NCBI GenBank assembly: GCA_029433155.1
Contig: JAQYTT010000003.1
Coordinates: 62,001-126,000 of the forward strand
Direction of reading: 5' to 3'
DNA: 64,000 bases
Source: Lactobacillaceae bacterium L1_55_11
GTDB lineage: Bacteria; Bacillota; Bacilli; Lactobacillales; Lactobacillaceae
Shown here in pieces: positions 46,485 through 55,420 of the stretch. Position 1 is the first letter of the stretch. Each line of letters opens with the position of its first letter. The position numbers were made by a program, and so were the translations under genes. Below the pieces are notes generated by a model, which was not told where the DNA came from, made no database searches, and saw only the letters and a program-made list of their open reading frames with translations.

Positions 46485-49016
46485 GTGGCAGAAAAAATTG
46501 ATCGAATCGAGGTCCGCGGTGGCCGGGTTCATAACTTAAAAAACATTGATGTCGATATCCCCTTAAACCAGTTTGTGGCGATTTCAGGACCATCCGGTTC
46601 TGGGAAGAGTTCGCTGGCGATGGGGATTCTCTATGCCGAGGGGTCCCGTCGTTACCTGGAGGCCCTGTCAACCTATACTCGGCGTCGGATTGGTCAGGCT
46701 AACCGGCCGGCCGTGCGCGAGGTCCGCCACATTCCATCTGCGATTGCCCTGCGGCAGCGCCCCGGGGTGCCTTCCGAACGTTCCACGGTCGGTTCTTTGA
46801 CCGAGCTCTTTAACGTGGTCCGGCTGGCCTTTTCCCGCCTGGGTTCACCAGTCTGTCCCAATGGTCACCGGGTACCGGCTAACCTGGCCATCGCCCAGGC
46901 CTTTGAACAGCCCAGTGATGATGGCAGCCATGAAGGTTATATCGTTTGTCCAACCTGTGGGGTCCGTTTTGCCGTGCCGACTGCTGAAGATTTTTCCTTT
47001 AACGCCGGTGGCGCCTGCCCGGAGTGTCATGGGACTGGTGAAGTCCGTCAGTTAAATCCGGACATGCTGATTCAGGATGAGAACTTGTCAATCCGCGATG
47101 GGGCGGTGGCTTCCTGGCGCCTGCCGGGTCGGAGCTTTATGAGCACGATTGCCGCTTCTCGGGGGGTCAACATTGACATTCCCTTCAAGGACCTGCCGGA
47201 AAAGGACCGGGACTTTGTTCTCCACGGTCCGAAAAAGCGCTATCCAGTCGACCTGAATACTTCCACCGGCCGGATTTACCACAACATGAATTCTCTGTAT
47301 GAAAACGCCTACGACGCCGTTTATGACTCTTTGAAAACTTCCAAGAGTGATGGCGCTATCAAGCGTTTGAACAAGTTCTTCCACTTTTCGACCTGCCCGG
47401 TTTGTCACGGCACGCGGTTGAACCCTAAGCTCTTGGAGCAGACGATTGCCGGACAAAACATTGCCCAGGTAGCCGACCTGACTTTGGGCGAGCTGCCCAA
47501 CTGGGTTAAGCAGACTAAGGAATGGCTGCCCGCTAACATGCGACAACTGGCGTCAGTGATTTTAGACAACCTGACCAGCAACCTTCAGCCAATTTTGGAG
47601 CTGGGTCTGGATTATCTAACCCTGTCACGGAGTGCCAATACCCTGTCAACTGGTGAATTGCAGCGGATTCAGCTGGCCAAGACCCTGCGGACGGAAACGA
47701 CCGGGGTGCTCTATGTCTTAGATGAGCCTTCGATTGGCCTCCATCCAGACAACATCCGCGGCCTGATTTCGGTCTTTAAGGCCTTAATTGACCAGGGGAA
47801 TTCCCTGGTGGTCGTTGACCACAACGTCGACGTGATTGCCGCGGCCGACTGGATTATTGAAATTGGTCCTGGTTCAGGCGATGCCGGTGGGAAAGTGATT
47901 GCCCAGGGCACGCCGAAAGCCTTGGAAAAGGACTCGGATTCTTTGATTGGTCCCTTCCTGTCTGGTAAGGCCGATATTATGCACGCCAAGGTGCCGCCAC
48001 TGGAGCCAGACCCTAAGCTAGACACTAGCATCGAAGTCCAGCACTATTACAACTTAAATGATATTAAGGTGACCTTTCCCGGGGACCAGTTGACTGCGGT
48101 TACTGGCTTTTCCGGGGCCGGCAAAACCAGCCTGATTATGGCCAGCTTGGCACCAGCCGTTGAAGACCAGAGTGCTGGTCAGAACCTACCCAAGCAGGTC
48201 ACCAATCTAAAGACACCGCTCAAACACGTGATTACGGTCGATGCCAAACCGGTCGGTAAAAACACTCGGTCCAGCGTGGCCACTTATACCAGTATCATGG
48301 ATAACCTGCGCCGGCTCTTTGCCAGCCTACCCGAGGCTAAAGAAAAAGGCTACACGATTGCTGATTTCTCCTATAACAATAAGCAGGGGGCCTGCCCCAA
48401 CTGTGGCGGTCTGGGCGTGATTTCCCTGGATGTCCAGTACCTGGCCGATGTGCAAGAGATTTGCCCGGTCTGCCAGGGCAACCGCTTTAAGCCCGAAATT
48501 AGTGCCGTGAAATGGGAAGGCTACAGCATCGTCGACTTGCTCAACCTTTCAGTGAAGGAAGCCTTGACGGTCTTAGCCAGCCAGCCTAAAATCTTGCGCC
48601 AGCTCCGCCTGCTTGATGAAATTGGCCTAGACTACCTCCACCTCGGTGAGAGCACGCCTAGTCTTTCCGGCGGTGAGGCTCAGCGCCTGAAGCTGGTCAA
48701 CCACCTAAACAAGCGGCAAAACCAGACCCTCTTTATCTTCGATGAGCCCTCGGTCGGCCTTCATCCCTTGGATGTGCAGACCCTGCTGACGGTCTTTAGC
48801 AAGCTCAAAGAAAAAGGGGCAACCATCTTGATGATTACCCACGATTTGGATTTGATGACCAATGCCGATTACCTGGTTGACCTCGGTCCCAAGGGCGGTA
48901 GCGCTGGTGGCCGCTTAATGGCCGAAGGCCAGCCCGCCAAGCTAATTAAAAAGCCCGATAGCCTGACCTTAAAGTACCTGCGGGCCCATTTTGAAAAGTT
49001 TGGTCTGCTAGCTTAA
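46485..49016 (+). CDS. UvrA-like ABC ATPase (excinuclease A paralogue)
   Basis: An 843-residue protein with two ABC modules. First: GPSGSGKSS (35-43), LSTGELQR, VLYVLDEPSIGLH. Second: TGFSGAGKTS, LSGGEAQRLK, LFIFDEPSVGLH. Zinc-binding pairs CPVCHG, CPNCGG and CPVCQG are present. It is about 100 residues shorter than housekeeping UvrA, as in the class II (UvrA2/DrrC-like) proteins that lack much of the UvrB-binding domain. Such paralogues are linked with drug or DNA-damage tolerance rather than core repair. GTG 46485 follows a strong GCAGGAGGT site; a TTG at 46470 would include that site. Its stop overlaps the convergent tetR stop by 4 bp, with no terminator between them. Confidence 0.9.
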   Translation: MAEKIDRIEVRGGRVHNLKNIDVDIPLNQFVAISGPSGSGKSSLAMGILYAEGSRRYLEALSTYTRRRIGQANRPAVREVRHIPSAIALRQRPGVPSERSTVGSLTELFNVVRLAFSRLGSPVCPNGHRVPANLAIAQAFEQPSDDGSHEGYIVCPTCGVRFAVPTAEDFSFNAGGACPECHGTGEVRQLNPDMLIQDENLSIRDGAVASWRLPGRSFMSTIAASRGVNIDIPFKDLPEKDRDFVLHGPKKRYPVDLNTSTGRIYHNMNSLYENAYDAVYDSLKTSKSDGAIKRLNKFFHFSTCPVCHGTRLNPKLLEQTIAGQNIAQVADLTLGELPNWVKQTKEWLPANMRQLASVILDNLTSNLQPILELGLDYLTLSRSANTLSTGELQRIQLAKTLRTETTGVLYVLDEPSIGLHPDNIRGLISVFKALIDQGNSLVVVDHNVDVIAAADWIIEIGPGSGDAGGKVIAQGTPKALEKDSDSLIGPFLSGKADIMHAKVPPLEPDPKLDTSIEVQHYYNLNDIKVTFPGDQLTAVTGFSGAGKTSLIMASLAPAVEDQSAGQNLPKQVTNLKTPLKHVITVDAKPVGKNTRSSVATYTSIMDNLRRLFASLPEAKEKGYTIADFSYNNKQGACPNCGGLGVISLDVQYLADVQEICPVCQGNRFKPEISAVKWEGYSIVDLLNLSVKEALTVLASQPKILRQLRLLDEIGLDYLHLGESTPSLSGGEAQRLKLVNHLNKRQNQTLFIFDEPSVGLHPLDVQTLLTVFSKLKEKGATILMITHDLDLMTNADYLVDLGPKGGSAGGRLMAEGQPAKLIKKPDSLTLKYLRAHFEKFGLLA

Positions 49017-49522
49017 CTTTGCTTAGGAAAGTGCTTGGTCTTGATAATCTCATCCAGGCGGTCGGCGTCTCGAATCGGATTGAGGGGATGGGCCTGGTTT
49101 TCATTCCAGAGATTGACGATAAACATCTGCCCCAAAGTCCAGATAAAGTCTGGATCATCGGAGAGCTGGAAGAACTGTCGGAAAATTTCCTGGTTAAACT
49201 GGGCCTTGAACTCCTCATCCTTTAGCTGAAAGTCCAGGGCGGTCAGGTAGTGGCTCAGTTCAAAATTACTCAAAAGGGCGTAAGGGCCCCGTTTAAAAGC
49301 TTCCAGGTCGATGTTTTGAAAGAAGGCCTGGAAACTGACGTCAAAGACGGCGGTTAAGAGGTCATACTTGTCGTGAAAATGACGGTAGAAGGTATTACGG
49401 TTGATGTCCGCCTGCTGGCAGATTTCCTTGACGCTTAATTTGGAGAAGGGAACCGTCCGCATGATATTGATGGTGGTTTCGATAATATGGGCCCGCATCA
49501 GCTGGGCAGTTTTATTGGCCAT
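49013..49522 (-). CDS. TetR/AcrR family transcriptional regulator
   Basis: A 169-residue regulator. The N-terminal helix-turn-helix is typical of TetR: IIETTINIMRTVPFSKLSVKEICQQ then ADINRNTFYRHFHDKYDLL (about residues 12-56). The rest is a helical ligand-binding domain, shorter than average and close to the TetR/DhaS type. I start at ATG 49522 (MANKTAQ) with an AGGA site 6 bases upstream. It is divergent from the MMPL transporter gene, with a 131-bp shared control region holding a palindrome. Self-regulation and control of the transporter are the natural inference. Confidence 0.92.
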   Translation of the reverse strand: MANKTAQLMRAHIIETTINIMRTVPFSKLSVKEICQQADINRNTFYRHFHDKYDLLTAVFDVSFQAFFQNIDLEAFKRGPYALLSNFELSHYLTALDFQLKDEEFKAQFNQEIFRQFFQLSDDPDFIWTLGQMFIVNLWNENQAHPLNPIRDADRLDEIIKTKHFPKQS

Positions 49523-49584
49523 GAAAAATCCTATACACTTTTTAAAATCTGTCGCTTTTATCAACAGTATATCATTTTTACCTC

Positions 49585-49613
49585 TTTACCCGCCTGGGGA
49601 CCCAGTTTAAAAT
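49585..49613 (+). promoter_or_regulatory. Promoter and candidate TetR operator of the MMPL gene
   Basis: TTTACC (49585-49590) and TAAAAT (49608-49613) are 17 bp apart. The spacer contains the perfect palindrome CTGGG-GA-CCCAG (49594-49605). A regulator bound there would cover the promoter. Confidence 0.6.
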
Positions 49614-49653
49614 AGCTAGCAGTTAGTTTTTAGGAAAGTGGAGGAGCACAGTC

Positions 49654-51918
49654 ATGCTCGAACGTTTAGGTAAGTGGATTTACCGGCATAAATATTGGAC
49701 CTTACTGGGATGGGCAGTCCTCCTGGTAGCGCTGATTGCCGGGGCCGTTGGGGGAGGTTCACACTTCTCTAGCAGCCTGTCAATTTCTGGCATTCCATCC
49801 ACTGAGATTCAATCAACCCTGGAAAAGGAATTCAATCAAAACCCCAATGCGGGAACGATGAAGGTCGTGATCCAGAATAAGAAGGATGGTGGCGTGAGCC
49901 AGGACCAGATTAAAAATCAGGTCACTGATGCCATTAACCAGGTTAATAAGGACTATGGTAAGGATGTTAAGTCAGTTACCAACCCTTATGACAGCAGCAT
50001 TATCAGTAGTGATAAGACGACGACTTATGTCGACATCACCTTTGATAAGGGACCGACCGCCGTTTCATCGGATACCATCAACGGTATCCGCCATATCTTT
50101 GACAAAAAGGTTGATACTCAGGGCACTAAGCTGGCCTACACCGGCTCAGTTCAAATCACCAAGATGGACCTGGGTGGGACTTCCGAAGTTATCGGAATCG
50201 TCCTGGCCTTTATCCTGCTGCTGATTCTGTTCCGTTCCTTTGTCACTGCTGGCCTACCAATTGGTAGCGCCCTGGTGGGACTGGGAATCGGTACCTTGCT
50301 AATCACCATCGGTACCAACTTCTTTGACCTGGCTAACGTGGCCCAAACCCTGGCCGTGATGCTGAGTCTGGCCGTTGGGATCGACTATGCCTTGTTCATT
50401 TTGAACCGGTATAAGACCGATTTGGCCAGCACTGATGGTGACCGGGAAACGGCCCTGGGCCGGGCGGTTAGTGAAGCAGGTAAGTCGGTGATCTTTGCCG
50501 GTGTGACCGTGATTGTGGCCGTTTGTGGCCTGAGCCTGGTCGGCATCGACTTCCTGTCAGCGATGGGCTTTGCCGCTGGCGTGGCCGTCTTCTTTGCCAT
50601 GTTATCCGCCCTGACCCTGCTGCCAGCCCTGATTTCAGTGGCCGGCCGCTTCATTAAGCCTAACAACAAGTCCGTCCAGGACATGGTTAAGCACCCAAGT
50701 TGGGGTACTCGTTTTCTGACGGGACACCCTTGGGTGGTCACGATTGTTGGGATTGCTGTCCTCGCTGGTCTGGCCCTGCCAGCCCAGCACATGCGCTTTG
50801 GCATGCCTTACAATGGTTCTTTGCCAGAACAGCGGACTGAACGTCAGGCCTATGACATTATTTCAGATAAGTTTGGTGAAGGAGTCAACGCACCGCTGGT
50901 TGCTGTGATTCAGTTGGACCCTAAGGACCAGGACAATGCGGCTAATCTGACTAAGATGGCCGACCACATCCAAAACCTGAAGGGCGCTAAGCAGATTGTG
51001 CCGGTAGTCGATAAGACCAAGGCTGCTCAGGTGCAACAGCAGTTGACGGCACAAGCGCAGCAGCAAATGGCAGCCCAGGCCCAGGCGACTGGCCAAATGC
51101 CAACTGACCAGGACAAGGATAAGGCTGCCCAGCAAATTAAGGCAGCAGTCTTGGCCCAGGCTTCCAAGCCGTACCAGCTTAGTTCAGATGGCAAGTATGC
51201 CCTGATGATTGTCATTCCTAAGGAAGGTTCGGTTTCTAAGCAGACTGGTGAGCTGACCCAAAAGATCAAGGATTACTCTAAGACTACGCAGCACGATTAC
51301 GATGCCAAGATCACCCTGACCGGGGTTAACGCGGTGAACATCGATATCACTGACAAGCTGGATAAGGCGACCCCAGTCTTTGCCGGTATCATTATCCTGC
51401 TGGCCTTCATCTTGCTGATGGTAGTCTTCAAGTCCTTCGTGGTACCGTTGGTGGCCATGGCTGGCTTTGCCCTGTCCCTGCTGGCTTCCTTTGGTTTGAC
51501 CACGGCGGTTATTCAGGACGGCTTCATGAAGAGCCTCTTTGGTATTAGTAAGGGTGCTCCACTGCTATCCTTCCTGCCGGTGATTGTCATCGGAATTCTC
51601 TTCGGTCTGGCCATGGACTATGAGGTCTTCATGGTTTCACGAGCCCGGGAAATCTTTGTTAAGACCGGTAACAATGACGAAGCCGTGACGGTGGCCCTGC
51701 AAGACAGTGGTCCAATCGTCATTACGGCGGCTTTGATTATGATTGCCGTCTTTGGTTCCTTTGCCTTGAACTCCGATCCAACGGTTAAGTCGCTGGGTCT
51801 GGCGCTGGCCTTTGGAGTCTTCTCGGATGCCTTCATTGTCCGGCTGCTGATTGTGCCATCGCTCCTCAAGATTTTGGGACGTTGGAACTGGGTTTTTCCT
51901 GGACAAAAGCATAAGTAA
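49654..51918 (+). CDS. MMPL/RND family transporter
   Basis: A 754-residue transporter with the two-fold MMPL layout: a membrane helix at residues 14-34, a large extracellular loop, a block of five helices (about 180-330), a second long loop (about 375-575), and a second block of five helices to the end. Typical phrases are DYALFILNRY near residue 247 and GLAMDYEVFMVSRARE near residue 650. The second loop has a Gln/Ala-rich stretch (about 455-500). Such proteins move lipids or drugs using the proton gradient. GGAGGAG lies 8 bases before ATG 49654. The divergent TetR gene is the likely regulator. The substrate is unknown. Confidence 0.93.
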   Translation: MLERLGKWIYRHKYWTLLGWAVLLVALIAGAVGGGSHFSSSLSISGIPSTEIQSTLEKEFNQNPNAGTMKVVIQNKKDGGVSQDQIKNQVTDAINQVNKDYGKDVKSVTNPYDSSIISSDKTTTYVDITFDKGPTAVSSDTINGIRHIFDKKVDTQGTKLAYTGSVQITKMDLGGTSEVIGIVLAFILLLILFRSFVTAGLPIGSALVGLGIGTLLITIGTNFFDLANVAQTLAVMLSLAVGIDYALFILNRYKTDLASTDGDRETALGRAVSEAGKSVIFAGVTVIVAVCGLSLVGIDFLSAMGFAAGVAVFFAMLSALTLLPALISVAGRFIKPNNKSVQDMVKHPSWGTRFLTGHPWVVTIVGIAVLAGLALPAQHMRFGMPYNGSLPEQRTERQAYDIISDKFGEGVNAPLVAVIQLDPKDQDNAANLTKMADHIQNLKGAKQIVPVVDKTKAAQVQQQLTAQAQQQMAAQAQATGQMPTDQDKDKAAQQIKAAVLAQASKPYQLSSDGKYALMIVIPKEGSVSKQTGELTQKIKDYSKTTQHDYDAKITLTGVNAVNIDITDKLDKATPVFAGIIILLAFILLMVVFKSFVVPLVAMAGFALSLLASFGLTTAVIQDGFMKSLFGISKGAPLLSFLPVIVIGILFGLAMDYEVFMVSRAREIFVKTGNNDEAVTVALQDSGPIVITAALIMIAVFGSFALNSDPTVKSLGLALAFGVFSDAFIVRLLIVPSLLKILGRWNWVFPGQKHK

Positions 51919-51931
51919 AATTCATTAAATT

Positions 51932-51965
51932 AAGTGGTGTTGCTGTGGCAACACCACTTTTTTTA
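51932..51965 (+). terminator. Rho-independent terminator after the MMPL gene
   Basis: AAGTGGTGTTG / CAACACCACTT with a six-base loop, followed by a T run. Confidence 0.93.
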
Positions 51966-51975
51966 TTACTGGTGA

Positions 51976-52005
51976 TTGTTCATGGAAAAATAAAAGTGCT
52001 ATATT
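51976..52005 (+). promoter_or_regulatory. Promoter of the glycerophosphodiesterase gene
   Basis: TTGTTC (51976-51981) and TATATT (52000-52005) are 18 bp apart, 35 bp before the start codon. Confidence 0.6.
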
Positions 52006-52040
52006 GAGAGCTAAGTAACTCCAGTAGGGGAGGGGATTCC

Positions 52041-53822
52041 ATGCAGTATCTATGGCGGGCCAGCCAGGTCTTTTACAAAAATTGGTGGCGCTACCTGGTC
52101 CTAATTATTGGGCTGGCAGCCATCGTCAAGCACATCATTATCCCGGTCTACGGCTGGGTATTTCAGGAGATTCTAGCTCTCTTTGGAATTAATTATCTTT
52201 CCTATAATAACCTGGGTGACCTGTTTTCTTACGGGACCCTGCCGTTGTGGTTTCTCCTGCTCTTAGGCCTGGTGGTGATGGTCACCGCCTATATTCAGTT
52301 TGCCCTGACCATTGTGGGGGTTTACCAGATTGCCGAAGGACATGAAATCCGGCCCCGGCAAATTTTTGCCGTGATTTTTGGCAACCTGCGCTCCTTCTCC
52401 TGGCCCGGTTTCCTACTTTTTATGGCCTACGTGGTCGTGGTTTTGCCGGCCTTTTCAACCCTCTTTTCTTCCAGCCTGCTGCGGAAGTTGGTCCTACCAG
52501 ATTTCGTGGTTACCTTCTTGATGAGCAACTGGCTCTACGGCCTAGCCCTCTTAGTGCTGGTCCTGGTCTGGTTTTTTGTCGGTGTCCGGCTAATTCGGGT
52601 CCTGCCCCTGATGCTAATCAAGGGTCAGCCCTGGCAACAAGCCTTTGCGAATAGCTGGCGGGCAACCAAGTCCCGTTTTTGGCGTTACCTGTTCCAGGTG
52701 ATCTTCGTTTCCCTGCTAGCCTGGGCGGTCACCGGCCTAAGCAGTTTCGTGGGCGTCCACCTTCAGCTATGGTTTGACTACCACTGGCGCAGTGTTTCCC
52801 TGGCTTCGGCCATTGTTTTGACCTTTGGTGTCCAGGTGGTGCAGGTACTGATGGGGGTCTTTGAAACCATTGTCCTGGCCCTGGTGGTGATCTTTCCCAG
52901 CCAAATTCCGCTAGCTACCCGGCCAGCCCTCTTTAAGCGGACCTATTCCCGGCGGGTTCAGGCCTTAGCCCGGCGGTTAACGATGGTGGCGGTGGCCCTG
53001 GTTTTGATTGGCTTTAACGTGACCTACCTGGTTGGGTCCTATAACAACCCGGCCAGCATCCTGACCATCTCCCACCGGGGCGTGGATGGGGTCAACGGCG
53101 TGCAAAACACGATTCCAGTCCTGGAGAAAACCGCCCAGCACCATCCCGACTACATTGAAATGGACCTGCATGAAACTAAGGATGACCAGTTTGTGGTCAT
53201 GCACGATGCCAATTTGAAAGCGTTGACCGGGGTTAATAAGCGGCCCCACCAGCTGACCTTAGACGAGATCACTAGTTTAACCGCCCATGAAAACGGTTTT
53301 AGTGCGCCGGTGGCTAGTTTTGATGACTACTTGGCCACGGCCGAGCGCCTGCACCAAAAGCTCCTGGTTGAAATCAAGGTAAGCGCCCAGGACAGTCCCC
53401 ACATGATGCGAAATTTCACCAAGAAGTACGGCCAGCGGATGGTCCAAGACGGTAACATGCTCCATTCTCTGTCCTACCCGGTCATCCTGCAATCCCGGGA
53501 AATGATGCCCAAGATTCCGGCCAGCTTTATTCTGCCCTATACCCTGGTCCTGCCTCAGACCCAGGCGAATGCCTATACGCTGGAACAGACTACGCTGAGC
53601 CAGGAAATCGTGGACCAGGCCCACCGCCAGAACCAGAAGGTCTTTGCCTGGGACATTGACGATCCCGATGAAATGCAGTCGATGATTTTCATGAACAACG
53701 ATGGCATTATCACCGATAATCTCTCAACCCTCCAGTCAGTCATCAACAGTGAGGTTGACCATCCATCCTATGCTAAGCGGATGTCTCAGCTGCTAAACGT
53801 TGACTGGCAATCAGCTTTTTAA
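52041..53822 (+). CDS. Membrane-anchored glycerophosphoryl diester phosphodiesterase
   Basis: A 593-residue two-part protein. Residues 1-325 form a membrane domain with about seven helices, of the type found ahead of GDPD domains in lactic acid bacteria. Residues 340-575 are the GDPD barrel: SHRGVDG (near 345), EMDLHETKD (near 373), MHDAN (near 390) and LLVEIK (near 440) supply the catalytic His, Glu, Asp and Lys residues. The enzyme splits glycerophosphodiesters to glycerol-3-phosphate and an alcohol. The catalytic part should be outside, so lipid or teichoic-acid-linked substrates are likely. AGGGGAGGGG precedes ATG 52041. It is monocistronic. Confidence 0.93.
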   Translation: MQYLWRASQVFYKNWWRYLVLIIGLAAIVKHIIIPVYGWVFQEILALFGINYLSYNNLGDLFSYGTLPLWFLLLLGLVVMVTAYIQFALTIVGVYQIAEGHEIRPRQIFAVIFGNLRSFSWPGFLLFMAYVVVVLPAFSTLFSSSLLRKLVLPDFVVTFLMSNWLYGLALLVLVLVWFFVGVRLIRVLPLMLIKGQPWQQAFANSWRATKSRFWRYLFQVIFVSLLAWAVTGLSSFVGVHLQLWFDYHWRSVSLASAIVLTFGVQVVQVLMGVFETIVLALVVIFPSQIPLATRPALFKRTYSRRVQALARRLTMVAVALVLIGFNVTYLVGSYNNPASILTISHRGVDGVNGVQNTIPVLEKTAQHHPDYIEMDLHETKDDQFVVMHDANLKALTGVNKRPHQLTLDEITSLTAHENGFSAPVASFDDYLATAERLHQKLLVEIKVSAQDSPHMMRNFTKKYGQRMVQDGNMLHSLSYPVILQSREMMPKIPASFILPYTLVLPQTQANAYTLEQTTLSQEIVDQAHRQNQKVFAWDIDDPDEMQSMIFMNNDGIITDNLSTLQSVINSEVDHPSYAKRMSQLLNVDWQSAF

Positions 53823-53823
53823 C

Positions 53824-53852
53824 TTGCTTTATGCTCAGACACTTGATACAAT
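53824..53852 (+). promoter_or_regulatory. Promoter of the tRNA operon
   Basis: TTGCTT (53824-53829) and TACAAT (53847-53852) are exactly 17 bp apart, 20 bp before tRNA-Tyr. The -35 element directly follows the stop codon of the upstream gene. Confidence 0.75.
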
Positions 53853-53872
53853 ATTAGAGTTGTTTGAGACAT

Positions 53873-53955
53873 GGGAGTGTAGCGAAGTCTGGCTAAACGC
53901 GACGGACTGTAACTCCGTTCCTTCGGGTTCGTAGGTTCGAATCCTACCGCTCCCA
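53873..53955 (+). tRNA. tRNA-Tyr (anticodon GTA)
   Basis: Acceptor GGGAGTG pairs with CGCTCCC (one G-U pair) plus discriminator A. The anticodon loop ACTGTAACT carries GTA. A long variable arm (around TTCCTTCGGG) is as expected for a class II bacterial tRNA-Tyr. The T arm reads GTAGG-TTCGAAT-CCTAC. The CCA end is not encoded. Confidence 0.97.
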
Positions 53956-53983
53956 TTGCCTAGCTTCAGGCAAAATGAAGCAT

Positions 53984-54055
53984 TGCCCCTTCGCCAAGTG
54001 GTAAGGCAGAGGTTTTTGGTACCTCCATGCGCTGGTTCGATCCCAGCAGGGGCAA
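53984..54055 (+). tRNA. tRNA-Gln (anticodon TTG)
   Basis: Acceptor TGCCCCT pairs perfectly with AGGGGCA plus discriminator A. The anticodon stem GAGGT / ACCTC encloses TTTTGGT with TTG at positions 34-36. The T arm is GCTGG-TTCGATC-CCAGC. The CCA end is not encoded. It is 28 bp after tRNA-Tyr in the same transcript. Confidence 0.97.
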
Positions 54056-54058
54056 CTT

Positions 54059-54088
54059 AAAAAGCAGTCACTGATGTGGCTGCTTTTT
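54059..54088 (+). terminator. Terminator of the tRNA operon
   Basis: AAAAAGCAGTCAC / GTGGCTGCTTTTT with a TGAT loop and one G-U pair, directly after tRNA-Gln. Confidence 0.9.
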
Positions 54089-54097
54089 CTTTGCACT

Positions 54098-54121
54098 AAA
54101 AAACACCCAACTGGGTGTTTT
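54098..54121 (-). terminator. Terminator of the hflX transcript
   Basis: AAAACACCC / GGGTGTTTT with a four-base loop. It overlaps the hflX stop codon and has a T run on the minus strand. Confidence 0.85.
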
Positions 54122-55409
54122 ATTTTTGGATAAATTTTTCGTATTGAGGGACTTCCTCACCGGTTAATTCAACCTTGAGAGAAGTACCATCCTCACTATA
54201 TTCTTCATCAAGGAAGGTGTGGTGGGCCGCCAACTGGGCCACGACCTTGTTTTCGCTAAAGGGCACGAAGAGGTCAACGACCTGGACATCTGGGAAGATG
54301 GCCTTTTTAATCAGACCGAGCAGTTCATCCTGGGACTTGAGGTCCTTGGCAGAGATGGTAATGCTCTCCTGACCATCAACAGTCGGATAGGGCACATCGG
54401 CCAAGTCGGCCTTGTTGTAGACCGTAATCATGGGCCGGCCGGTTACACCAATCTTTTCTAGGGTGGACTGGGTCGTGGCCATCATTTTCTGGTAGTTAGG
54501 GTCAGAAATATCAACGACTTGGAGGAGCAAGTCCGCCTGGGCGGCCTCGGCCAGGGTGGATTGGAAGGCAGCCACCAGGTCGTGGGGCAGCTTGGAGACA
54601 AAACCAACTGTATCGGACAGCAAGAACTGCTTCTTATCTGGCAGGGTCAGCTGACGGACGGTGGTGTTTAGGGTGGCAAAGAGCATGTTCTTTTCAAAGA
54701 CCTGCTTGCTCTGGTCGGCCTGGGCCCCGACGCCAAAGCGGCTTAAGAGTTGGTTCATCAGGGTTGACTTACCGGCGTTAGTATAACCGACTAAGGCGAC
54801 ACTAGGCAGCCCACTGTCGTGGCGCTGGGCTGACCGGGTCTGGGCCCCGCTTTCAATGTCAGCCAGTTCGTGGCGGATATGGACCATTTCACTGGTAATC
54901 CGCCGCCGGGACTCTTCCAGTTGGGTTTCACCAGAACCACGGCTGGTAAAGCCACCGCCACCGGCCCCGGTTTGCTGATCCAAACTAACCGACATGCTGG
55001 TCCGCAGGCGGGGCAGCTGGTACTGTAACCGGGCTAGTTGGACCTGGAGCTTGGCCTGCTTGGTCTGGGCCCGCTGGGCAAAGATGTCTAAGATTAGGCC
55101 GGTGCGGTCAACCACGGTGGCCTGGGTCCGCTTTTCCAAGTTGCGAATTTGGGAAGGGGAGAGTTCGTCATTGGTGACAATCAGGTCCACTTCGTAGGAT
55201 TGAACGGCGGCTGCCAGTTCTTCGACCTTTCCCTTACCAAAGTAGGTGCCGGGGTCGGGTCGGTCGGTTTTCTGGGTTAAGGTGGCGACCGGGTCTAAGT
55301 TGTTAGCTCGGGCTAGTTCGGCCAGTTCGGTCATTTCATAGTCCAGGTCCCCGTGGTTTTTATAAGCAAGGCCGGCCAAGGTGGCCGGCCGGGTTTCAGG
55401 ATTCTGCAT
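54120..55409 (-). CDS. hflX: Ribosome-associated GTPase HflX
   Basis: A 429-residue GTPase that splits stalled or hibernating ribosomes. The N-terminal HflX domain has the YFGKGKVEEL glycine motif (56-65), TNDELSPSQ and DRTGLILDIFAQRA (101-114). A glycine-rich linker GAGGGGFTSRGSGETQLE lies at 148-165. The G domain has GYTNAGKST (208-216), DTVGFVSKLPHDL (near 267) and NKAD (near 336). A C-terminal extension of about 60 residues follows. AGAGG precedes the start. It lies 11 bp downstream of the histidine phosphatase gene and is likely co-transcribed with it. Confidence 0.96.
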   Translation of the reverse strand: MQNPETRPATLAGLAYKNHGDLDYEMTELAELARANNLDPVATLTQKTDRPDPGTYFGKGKVEELAAAVQSYEVDLIVTNDELSPSQIRNLEKRTQATVVDRTGLILDIFAQRAQTKQAKLQVQLARLQYQLPRLRTSMSVSLDQQTGAGGGGFTSRGSGETQLEESRRRITSEMVHIRHELADIESGAQTRSAQRHDSGLPSVALVGYTNAGKSTLMNQLLSRFGVGAQADQSKQVFEKNMLFATLNTTVRQLTLPDKKQFLLSDTVGFVSKLPHDLVAAFQSTLAEAAQADLLLQVVDISDPNYQKMMATTQSTLEKIGVTGRPMITVYNKADLADVPYPTVDGQESITISAKDLKSQDELLGLIKKAIFPDVQVVDLFVPFSENKVVAQLAAHHTFLDEEYSEDGTSLKVELTGEEVPQYEKFIQK

Positions 55410-55420
55410 TGATGCCTCTT

